A DNA stretch of 12,300 nt. Origin: Lachnospiraceae bacterium. Lineage in GTDB: Bacteria; Bacillota_A; Clostridia; Lachnospirales; Lachnospiraceae. Below are positions 5,639 to 12,300 of this stretch, piece by piece. Under the pieces are notes generated by a model. It made no database searches and was not told the origin of the DNA. It worked only from the letters and a program-made list of their open reading frames with translations. Both the position numbers and the translations under genes were made by a program. Where the stretch lies: contig JAISHZ010000250.1 of NCBI GenBank assembly GCA_031262285.1, positions 1 through 12,300 of the forward strand, in the 5' to 3' direction. Position 1 is the stretch's first letter; every line of letters begins with the position of its first letter.

Positions 5639-7960
5639 TTAAAAGCTCGATAGATGCCAAACATCCCTGTTGTATTGCTCGATGGTACGATCAGCAGAAA
5701 AATATCCTGCTTTCGCGATATTGTTCAAGCACATCTTCTTCCACTTTTCACGATCTTCATATGCAGCCAGTGCTTGATCTTTGACTTTGATATATTCTTC
5801 CAAATCCAAAAGCGTCATAAACCAATCTTTCGATAAGATTTCATGATATAGTCGCTCCAGATTTTCTCTGCGTCCCACGGTGCGAGCTTGTTTGCATACG
5901 ATAAAATCAACCGCTGCCTTGATATCGGGATGGTCCTCGTAATACTCCCTTGAAATATAATCCTCATTTTCATAATGCTCGATCACGGTATCCGCATCTT
6001 GACCAAAGATAAAGATGTTCTCATCTCCAACCAAGTCATGGATTTCCACATTGGCACCATCCATAGTACCAAGTGTCACGGCACCATTTAGCATAAATTT
6101 CATATTACCCGTACCGCTTGCCTCTTTGCTGGCAAGAGAAATTTGCTCCGAAATATCACAAGCTGGAATCAGCTTTTCTGCGTAGCTGACATTGTAATTG
6201 GTCACCATAACGACTTTTAGATAGTCGGAGACATCCGGGTCATGGTTGATGATTTCCTGTAACACCAGTATCAAATGAATAATATCTTGCGCGATGATAT
6301 AAGCGGGAGCTGCTTTCGCCCCAAAAAGAAACGTAATCGGACGCACCGGTTTCTTCCCTGCTTTCACTTCCAGATACTTGTGTATGATATACAAAGCATT
6401 CATTTGTTGCCGTTTATATTCATGCAACCGCTTGATTTGTATATCAAAAACAGAATGTTCATCCAATTGGATGCCTTCTTTTTCCAGTACATAGGATACT
6501 AACTGTCGTTTCTTTTGTTGTTTGATCGCTGCCAAATCCTCTAATACCTTAGGGTCATCAGCATACGCAAGTAATTGTTCCAAGGCAAGCGCATTGGTTT
6601 TGTACTCGTCGCCGATCAGCTTTTCCAAGTAGAGATCCAATTCTTTATTGCAAGATGCCAGCCAACGGCGGAAGGTGATTCCATTTGTCTTGTTGTTAAA
6701 TTTCTCCGGATAGATCTGATAAAAAGCGTGAAGCTCTTTCTCTTTCAAGATCTGGGTATGCAACGCAGCGACACCATTTACGGAAAAGCCATAATGAATA
6801 TCAATATGCGCCATGTGTACGCGCTTTTGCTTATCAATGATCTGCACCTTAGGATCGCGATACGCAGCGCGTACTCTTTTGTCCAATTCTTTTATGATCG
6901 GCACCAACTGCGGAACCACCTTCTTAAAGTAAGCCAACGGCCACTTTTCCAGCGCTTCTGCCAAGATGGTGTGATTGGTATATGCACAAGTCTTGCTCAC
7001 GACTTCAATCGCTTCATCCATGGAGAAGCCTTCCTGCGTGGTAAAGATTCGAATCAACTCGGGAATAACCATAGTCGGATGCGTGTCATTGATCTGAATG
7101 ACAGCGTGCTCCCAAAGACGATGCAGATCATGTCCCGCTGCTTTCATCTCCTCGATGATCAATTGTGCGCCGTTGCATACCATAAAATATTGTTGATAAA
7201 TCCGAAGCAAATTCCCCGCTTCATCAGAATCATCCGGGTACAAAAACAATGTCAAATTTTTATTGGTTTTGGTTTTGTCAAAGGTAATCCCTTGTTTGAC
7301 CAATCCTTCTTCCAAAGTTTCTAAATCAAAGAGGTTGAGTTTGATTGCATGGTCTGTGTATCCCACAATATCCATTTGGTACAATCTGCTTGTCACAGAA
7401 AACTTGGAAAAAGATACTTCATAGGAAGTGTCTGTTTGGGTCAACCAAGAGGATTCATCGATCCATGTGTCTTTCGTGGCTGTTTGAAGCTTATTGTGAA
7501 ATTCCTGTTTGAAAAGTCCATAATGATAGTTCAATCCGATACCTGCTCCTGGAAGTCCCATCGTTGCGATGGAATCCAAAAAGCACGCAGCCAATCTACC
7601 CAATCCGCCATTCCCCAAGGAAGGTTCCGGTTCGACTTCCTCGATGGATGCCAAAGACTTCCCTTTCGAGGAGAGCAACGCATCGATTTCGTGATAAATC
7701 CCCAGATTGATCAAGTTATTGCCAAGCAGTCTTCCAATGAGAAATTCCATGGAAATGTAATAAACCTTCTTGTCGCCTACGTTGACCTGGCGAGTACTTG
7801 TCTTTTCTTTTGATAATGCCAAGAGACTGTGATAAAGCTCCACATCTGTACTCTCTTTGATGGTCTTGTGGTATAAACGCTTCGTAATCGCCTCTAAGGA
7901 TGCTTCTATCGTACACTCCGGGGTTCCTTTAGAGTCTGTTGATTGTTCCTTCATCTTCAT
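5639..7960 (-). CDS. glgP: Glycogen/maltodextrin phosphorylase (GT35)
   Basis: The 773-residue enzyme removes glucose from non-reducing ends of glycogen or maltodextrin using phosphate and yields glucose-1-phosphate in the cytoplasm. Family motifs appear in order: [14 protein letters not shown] (69-82), [19 protein letters not shown] (112-130), [45 protein letters not shown], and the pyridoxal-phosphate site [10 protein letters not shown] with the Schiff-base lysine at about residue 621. Length is at the short end of the family, with no obvious regulatory extension. The start is slightly uncertain: the GGA before the first ATG sits too close to it, and the same GGA is better spaced for the ATG at 7952-7954 (residue 3). 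It follows phosphofructokinase by 43 bp and precedes malQ by 55 bp, so one operon is likely. Confidence 0.97.
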   Translation of the reverse strand: MKMKEQSTDSKGTPECTIEASLEAITKRLYHKTIKESTDVELYHSLLALSKEKTSTRQVNVGDKKVYYISMEFLIGRLLGNNLINLGIYHEIDALLSSKGKSLASIEEVEPEPSLGNGGLGRLAACFLDSIATMGLPGAGIGLNYHYGLFKQEFHNKLQTATKDTWIDESSWLTQTDTSYEVSFSKFSVTSRLYQMDIVGYTDHAIKLNLFDLETLEEGLVKQGITFDKTKTNKNLTLFLYPDDSDEAGNLLRIYQQYFMVCNGAQLIIEEMKAAGHDLHRLWEHAVIQINDTHPTMVIPELIRIFTTQEGFSMDEAIEVVSKTCAYTNHTILAEALEKWPLAYFKKVVPQLVPIIKELDKRVRAAYRDPKVQIIDKQKRVHMAHIDIHYGFSVNGVAALHTQILKEKELHAFYQIYPEKFNNKTNGITFRRWLASCNKELDLYLEKLIGDEYKTNALALEQLLAYADDPKVLEDLAAIKQQKKRQLVSYVLEKEGIQLDEHSVFDIQIKRLHEYKRQQMNALYIIHKYLEVKAGKKPVRPITFLFGAKAAPAYIIAQDIIHLILVLQEIINHDPDVSDYLKVVMVTNYNVSYAEKLIPACDISEQISLASKEASGTGNMKFMLNGAVTLGTMDGANVEIHDLVGDENIFIFGQDADTVIEHYENEDYISREYYEDHPDIKAAVDFIVCKQARTVGRRENLERLYHEILSKDWFMTLLDLEEYIKVKDQALAAYEDREKWKKMCLNNIAKAGYFSADRTIEQYNRDVWHLSSF

Positions 7961-7985
7961 TCCAATCTACGCTGCTTTACGCGCG

Positions 7986-8000
7986 TATGGCTTTGCCATA
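7986..8000 (-). other. Small hairpin between phosphofructokinase and glgP
   Basis: The 43-bp gap holds a 6-bp stem (TATGGC/GCCATA) with a three-base loop. There is no U-run, so it is not a terminator. A role in mRNA processing or in setting the ratio of the two gene products is possible, but the stem is short and could be chance. Confidence 0.3.
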
Positions 8001-8003
8001 TAT

Positions 8004-9254
8004 TTATTTTCTAACCAAATGTCTGGGAAGTCCGTCTACATAAAGAGCCTGCAATTCTCCTATAATGAGTGGACGCGCATAGTTGAGATACTCCTGTGTC
8101 ATCTGGATGCCATCCTCGGTGACCCAGTCAAGCGGAACGGATTTCTCGACGTTGGCAATCTCATGAATGTCGTAAACATCGGTCCCACAAAGGTACGGAT
8201 TTTGGCTAAGACGTGTCAAGACGACCATCATACCGGTCTTCCCTTCCGCTGCTGCCTGCATTCCCATGCTACCGGCGCGGAATGCTTCGTCGATATCCGC
8301 CATCGATGCAATGTGCGTAGCCGCACGCTGTAGAGTAGAAAACTCAATGGCACGGACTTTATTGCCTGTGCGTTCTCTTACAATATCTGCCAAGGTAGCA
8401 GCGCAACCGCTCAATTGTGTGTGACCAAATGCATCCAGTGCACCCGCTGAACCACCCAGTTCGCAGACAAAGGTACCGTCTTTGGTCTTGACGCCTTCCG
8501 AAACAGCCACAACCACCCAGTTTTTGTTTTCCCGTAAGCTTTGAATATGAGATACAAAAGCGTCGATGTCAAAAGGAACTTCAGGAAGATAAATCGCATC
8601 CACTCCTTCACAATCGTCGCCTTTTGCCAGAGCAGCTGCTGCGGTGAGCCATCCTGCGTGTCTGCCCATGATCTCTAAGATGATGACCGTCGGCTTCGAC
8701 AATGCGGTGGATTGTACATCGCGAATGACTTCTTTTACGGAAGTCGCAATATATTTTGCTGCAGATCCATAACCGGGGCAGTGGTCTGTGATTGGCAGAT
8801 CATTGTCCACAGTCTTAGGTACGCCAATGAAACGTTGCGGTTTCTGGTGTGCAGCCGCATAATCCGATAACATTTTGACGGTATCCATGGAATCATTGCC
8901 ACCTACATAGAAAAATGCTTGGATATTGTATTCTTCTAATATTTCAAAAATTTGCTCATATACTTCTTCATGCCCTTCGACTTTGGGCAGTTTATAACGG
9001 CAAGTTCCCAGAAAAGCGGAAGGGGTACGTTTCAGCAGTTCCACTCCCAATCCGTCTTCTAAATAGGATTCTAATCTGATGAGATTCTTCTCTAAAAAGC
9101 CCTGGATCCCATGTACCATACCATATACATTCGATACGCCCATTGCTTTTGCCGCGCAGTAGATCCCTGCCACGGACGAATTGATCACAGCTGTAGGTCC
9201 TCCCGATTGTCCGATTACTACGTTACCTTGAAATGTCAGTTCTTGCATTTTCAT
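8004..9254 (-). CDS. pfp: Pyrophosphate-dependent 6-phosphofructokinase
   Basis: The 416-residue protein phosphorylates fructose-6-phosphate to fructose-1,6-bisphosphate. The N-terminal loop GQSGGPTAVINSS (15-27) and VGGNDSMDT (117-125) form the phosphoryl-donor site. PKTVDNDLP (146-154) carries Lys147 where ATP-dependent enzymes have Gly, the usual marker of PPi use. MGRHAGWL (196-203) binds the sugar phosphate. PPi enzymes are reversible and usually not allosteric, so the enzyme may serve glycolysis and gluconeogenesis. The start is supported by AAAGGA closely upstream. As first gene of the cluster, behind its own promoter-like sequence, it would channel glycogen-derived hexose phosphate into glycolysis. 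No phosphoglucomutase is in the window, so that step must come from elsewhere. PPi specificity is inferred from signature residues. Confidence 0.93.
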   Translation of the reverse strand: MKMQELTFQGNVVIGQSGGPTAVINSSVAGIYCAAKAMGVSNVYGMVHGIQGFLEKNLIRLESYLEDGLGVELLKRTPSAFLGTCRYKLPKVEGHEEVYEQIFEILEEYNIQAFFYVGGNDSMDTVKMLSDYAAAHQKPQRFIGVPKTVDNDLPITDHCPGYGSAAKYIATSVKEVIRDVQSTALSKPTVIILEIMGRHAGWLTAAAALAKGDDCEGVDAIYLPEVPFDIDAFVSHIQSLRENKNWVVVAVSEGVKTKDGTFVCELGGSAGALDAFGHTQLSGCAATLADIVRERTGNKVRAIEFSTLQRAATHIASMADIDEAFRAGSMGMQAAAEGKTGMMVVLTRLSQNPYLCGTDVYDIHEIANVEKSVPLDWVTEDGIQMTQEYLNYARPLIIGELQALYVDGLPRHLVRK

Positions 9255-9326
9255 TCATTCCTTTCTGATTTTGTAATGTCACGAATCCATCTATACGCCA
9301 CGTAATGTGCGCTGTAAGCTTTTTTG

Positions 9327-9355
9327 ATTCTACCACTCATGTGTTGAAAAGTCTA
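9327..9355 (-). promoter_or_regulatory. Candidate sigma-A promoter for the phosphofructokinase-glgP-malQ cluster
   Basis: On the minus strand TAGACT (9350-9355) and TAGAAT (9327-9332) are separated by exactly 17 bp, with TGG before the -10 giving an extended -10. The start would fall near 9320, about 65 bp before the phosphofructokinase ATG. I see no terminator between valS and this promoter, so read-through from valS is also possible. Confidence 0.6.
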
Positions 9356-9371
9356 GCATAAACGTTATTAT

Positions 9372-12155
9372 TCACGCGTTTGCTGGGTCTAACCGGTTCA
9401 ATCCGGAATTGACTTGGTCGAGCATTTTTCGATAATCCTGTGCTTTTTGGCGTTCCTCTGCCAGTTTGGACTCCGGTGCTTTTGCCACAAATTTTTCGTT
9501 GGAAAGAAGCGCGTCGCAACGAGCGATCTCGGACAGAAGATGCTTCTTTTCTTTCGTGAGGCGTTCTCTTTCCATTTCCAGATCAACCAACTCTGCCAAC
9601 GGTAAATAGATATCCGCACCTGGAACGACGATGGATACCGCGTCTGTCAATGCGGCGCTATACTCCTCTCGTGATTGTTCTGGTGTCAATACAAATACTT
9701 CCTGCGCGTGCGCCAAGGAGGCAAAGATACGTTTTCCTTCTTCGAAAATGTGACGAATATCGGGATCTTCGCTGACCACATATGTGTTGGTCTTGCGTTT
9801 CGCGGGTACTTCTCTTTCTGTGCGAATCATTCGAATGCCACGCACAGCTTCTTTGATGATTTCAATCGCTCTTTCTTCTTGATCGAAGCAACTCGCCGGA
9901 TCAAAAACCGGCCATGGACTGATCATGATCGACTCTTCTTGCGTCAAGTTGCAATAGATCTCCTCAGTCAAAAAGGGCATAAAGGGAGGTAATAATTTCA
10001 AGATGTCGCGTAGGACGATGCGAAGGGTATCCAATGCTGCACGTTTGCTTTGATCTAAGTCTGATCCGGCAATAGCGGTTGCATACAGTCTCGGTTTCAC
10101 CATCTCAATGTACCAATCACAGAATTCATCCCATACAAAGTCATAAAGCTTCTGTAATGCGATACCTAGTTCATATTTTTCCAAATTGTCTGTCACTTCG
10201 CGAATTAAGGTATTGAGGCGAGAGCGAATCCACATATCGGTAGCTTCTAAGCGAACCGTATTTTCTTGTTTTTCTTTGGATGGTACATGGTTTGACTGTG
10301 TTGTTGTCTCTTGCGTCTGTCTGTCTTGAGACTGCCACACTTCGTATTGCTCCAAATTCATCAAGATAAATCGCGATGCGTTCCATACTTTGTTGGCGAA
10401 ATTCCGGCTACTTTCTACTTTTTCATTCGAAAAGCGCATATCATTGCCCGGTGCATTGCCGCTGACTAAGGTCATCCGCAAAGCGTCCGCTCCGTAGCGA
10501 GCGATGACTTCCAACGGATCAATCCCATTCCCCAAAGATTTGGACATCTTCCGTCCCTGTGCGTCACGGATCAGTCCATGAAACAGCACTGTATGAAATG
10601 GCTTTTCTCCCATTTGCTCATAACCCGAAAAGATCATACGGATGACCCAGAAGAAGATGATATCATATCCGGTGACCAACACATCTGTCGGATAGAAGTA
10701 TTCTAAATCTTTGGTCGTATGGGGCCATCCCAATGTCTCAAACGGCCAAAGTGCCGATGAAAACCATGTATCCAGTGTATCGGGATCTTGGGTGAAACGC
10801 GTTGAACCACATTTCGGACAAACATCCGGCATTTCTTTGTCTACGTATAGGGCATGGCACTCGTCGCAGGTATACGCCGGGATCCGATGTCCCCACCACA
10901 ATTGTCTGCTGATGCACCAGTCGCGAATATGATCCGTCCAATTGAAATAAATCTTCTCCATTCTCTTGGGTATCAGATGAATCTCTCCATCTTGGACTGC
11001 TTTGATCGCGGGACGGATCAATTCGTCCATCTTGACGAACCATTGTTCTTTCACGATTGGCTCAATAATCGTCTTACAACGGTCATGCGTTCCCACATTG
11101 TGCGAATGTTCCTCAACTTTGACAAGCAATCCCATCTCGTCTAACCGCGCAACAATTGCCTTGCGCGCCGCATAGCGATCCATCCCTTGGAATTCACCGC
11201 CGTTTTCATTGATCGTAGCATCGTCATTGAAAATAGTGATGATCGGCAGATCATGACGTTTTCCTACTTCAAAGTCATTCGGATCGTGTCCGGGTGTGAT
11301 CTTTACCACACCGGTACCAAACTCCCGATCCACATACGTATCTCCCACGATCGGAATCAAACGATCCACAAAGGGTAATCGCACATGCTTCCCGATCAGA
11401 TGAAGATATCGCTCATCTTCCGGATGAACAGCGACAGCAGTATCTCCCAACATGGTTTCGGGTCTGGTAGTGGCAAAGGTAATATACTCTGTCTCCTCTC
11501 CCATCGTTTCCGCGATCGGATAGCGAATGTGCCAAAAATGTCCATCTTGCTCACTATACTCTACCTCTGCGTCAGAAATAGATGTGTTGCAAATGGGGCA
11601 CCAATTAATGATTCTTGACCCTTTATAGATATATCCTTTTTGATACATCCTCACAAAGACTTCGGTGACCGCTTCATTGCACCCTTCGTCCATGGTAAAG
11701 CGTTCGCGTTCCCAGTCACAGGAGGAACCTAGTTTTTTGAGTTGTGAAACGATTCGCCCGCCGTATTCCTCTTTCCACTGCCAAGCACGTTCCAGAAATT
11801 GCTCTCTGCCCAAATCTTTTTTATCAATGCCTTCTTCTTTGAGCTTTTCGATAATTTTCACTTCTGTCGCGATACTCGCGTGGTCAGTTCCCGGTTGCCA
11901 AAGCGTACAGTACCCTTGCATTCGCTTCATTCGAACCAAGATGTCCTGCATGGTATTGTCCAGTGCGTGACCCATATGAAGCTGTCCTGTGATGTTAGGC
12001 GGTGGTATCACGATGGTAAAAGGTTTCTTGTTCGGATCAGGTTCTGCATGAAAATAGCCTGCGTCCAACCACTTTTGATATTGTCGATCTTCTATTTGAT
12101 TCGGATCGTAAGTCTTGGGTAGATCCGAAAAACGACTCTTTTTGTGCTCGTTCAT
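9372..12155 (-). CDS. valS: Valyl-tRNA synthetase
   Basis: The enzyme (927 residues from the chosen start) charges tRNA-Val in the cytoplasm. It shows the class I nucleotide-binding motif HMGH (60-63) after IPPPNITG, the CP1 editing-domain motif TFATTRPETMLGD (about 226-238), a four-Cys zinc-knuckle (about residues 430, 433, 446, 449), and KMSKS (536-540). The C-terminal part (about 855-923) is a charged coiled coil typical of ValS. The start at 12155 is preferred over an in-frame ATG 21 bases upstream because AAAAGGAG sits seven bases before it. A polar Gln/Thr-rich stretch (about 607-634) at the start of the anticodon-binding domain looks like a lineage-specific insertion and partly explains a length above the usual 880 or so. 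Stop of the upstream tex-like gene is 25 bp away, suggesting cotranscription. Confidence 0.98.
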   Translation of the reverse strand: MNEHKKSRFSDLPKTYDPNQIEDRQYQKWLDAGYFHAEPDPNKKPFTIVIPPPNITGQLHMGHALDNTMQDILVRMKRMQGYCTLWQPGTDHASIATEVKIIEKLKEEGIDKKDLGREQFLERAWQWKEEYGGRIVSQLKKLGSSCDWERERFTMDEGCNEAVTEVFVRMYQKGYIYKGSRIINWCPICNTSISDAEVEYSEQDGHFWHIRYPIAETMGEETEYITFATTRPETMLGDTAVAVHPEDERYLHLIGKHVRLPFVDRLIPIVGDTYVDREFGTGVVKITPGHDPNDFEVGKRHDLPIITIFNDDATINENGGEFQGMDRYAARKAIVARLDEMGLLVKVEEHSHNVGTHDRCKTIIEPIVKEQWFVKMDELIRPAIKAVQDGEIHLIPKRMEKIYFNWTDHIRDWCISRQLWWGHRIPAYTCDECHALYVDKEMPDVCPKCGSTRFTQDPDTLDTWFSSALWPFETLGWPHTTKDLEYFYPTDVLVTGYDIIFFWVIRMIFSGYEQMGEKPFHTVLFHGLIRDAQGRKMSKSLGNGIDPLEVIARYGADALRMTLVSGNAPGNDMRFSNEKVESSRNFANKVWNASRFILMNLEQYEVWQSQDRQTQETTTQSNHVPSKEKQENTVRLEATDMWIRSRLNTLIREVTDNLEKYELGIALQKLYDFVWDEFCDWYIEMVKPRLYATAIAGSDLDQSKRAALDTLRIVLRDILKLLPPFMPFLTEEIYCNLTQEESIMISPWPVFDPASCFDQEERAIEIIKEAVRGIRMIRTEREVPAKRKTNTYVVSEDPDIRHIFEEGKRIFASLAHAQEVFVLTPEQSREEYSAALTDAVSIVVPGADIYLPLAELVDLEMERERLTKEKKHLLSEIARCDALLSNEKFVAKAPESKLAEERQKAQDYRKMLDQVNSGLNRLDPANA

Positions 12156-12162
12156 CCGCACT

Positions 12163-12170
12163 CTCCTTTT
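12163..12170 (-). promoter_or_regulatory. Ribosome binding site deciding the valS start
   Basis: AAAAGGAG on the minus strand lies seven bases before the ATG at 12153-12155. It overlaps the region just upstream of the alternative ATG at 12174-12176 only on the wrong side, so it cannot serve that codon. Confidence 0.85.
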
Positions 12171-12180
12171 CGTCAAATCG

Positions 12181-12300
12181 TTACGATTTGTCTTGTATCC
12201 GCATCGTCAATCCGATTCTCTTTTTGGCCAAATCGACCTCCAACACCTGTACATCAACGATGTCGCCCACACTGACTGCTTCTAATGGATGTTTGATAAA
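12181..12300 (-). CDS. tex: Tex-like S1 RNA-binding protein, C-terminal 39 residues (partial)
   Basis: The minus strand is open from the window edge to a TAA at 12181-12183. The 39 codons read as the end of an S1 RNA-binding domain of the Tex (YhgF) type: FIKHPLEAVSVGD, then a VDV-type strand, then AKKRIGLTMR, followed by a short tail. Tex is a conserved nucleic-acid-binding protein with a C-terminal S1 domain, and the phrase F-[IV]-KHPLE-x-VSVGD is characteristic of it. A different S1-domain protein is possible because only the last part is visible. The gene ends 25 bp before valS. Confidence 0.8.
   Translation of the reverse strand, partial: FIKHPLEAVSVGDIVDVQVLEVDLAKKRIGLTMRIQDKS

Noticed and set aside
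6575..7324. A 249-codon open frame on the plus strand opposite glgP
   Set aside because: It is antisense to a clearly conserved glycogen phosphorylase, with no recognisable domain; the glgP frame accounts for the constraint.
7966..7999. A ten-codon minus-strand ORF (MAKPYARKAA) between phosphofructokinase and glgP
   Set aside because: There is no ribosome binding site before its ATG, and the start lies within the small hairpin. The length is easily reached by chance.
9255..9371. Possible terminator for valS in the 117-bp gap before phosphofructokinase
   Set aside because: The only T-run (9320-9325) is on the plus strand and no hairpin precedes a U-run on the minus strand, so no intrinsic terminator can be supported.

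Overview
The window looks like chromosomal DNA of an endospore-forming, probably anaerobic, Firmicute of the Clostridia type. The evidence is the pyrophosphate-type phosphofructokinase, a glycogen phosphorylase and 4-alpha-glucanotransferase of clostridial character, a BclA-like spore-surface protein, and a match to a mother-cell (sigma-E/sigma-K) sporulation promoter in front of that protein's gene. I cannot name the genus from the sequence alone.

Layout. The left end (1-1982, plus strand) is a self-contained unit. It has a promoter with an extended -10, a 25-codon basic leader ORF with a strong ribosome binding site, overlapping inverted repeats that can fold in mutually exclusive ways, a half-size ABC exporter, and a strong intrinsic terminator. 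The arrangement resembles antibiotic-responsive attenuation systems. Everything else is on the minus strand. Reading in the direction of transcription from the right edge there is the 3' end of a tex-like S1-domain gene, valS (valyl-tRNA synthetase), a sigma-A-like promoter, PPi-dependent phosphofructokinase, glycogen phosphorylase, 4-alpha-glucanotransferase (malQ), a CYTH/triphosphate-tunnel protein overlapping malQ by 25 bp, a sporulation-type promoter filling the next gap, and a 437-residue surface protein ending in a terminator at 2146-2175. The exporter and the minus-strand cluster converge on the gap 1982-2226, with a terminator on each side.

How the genes fit together. GlgP and MalQ break down glycogen or maltodextrin: phosphorolysis to glucose-1-phosphate, and disproportionation of short chains. 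Phosphofructokinase commits the resulting hexose phosphate to glycolysis using PPi. If the CYTH protein is an inorganic triphosphatase like other bacterial members, it would release PPi and Pi, the co-substrates of the phosphofructokinase and the phosphorylase; this link is inference. The last gene has a different job, as a Cys/Gln/Asn-rich ten-residue-repeat stalk with a C1q/TNF-like head, and it appears to have its own late-sporulation promoter.

Points most worth a second look: the leader-peptide/attenuator unit before the ABC exporter, the non-collagen decapeptide-repeat BclA-like protein with its sigma-E/K promoter, and the valine at the position of the third catalytic aspartate in MalQ.
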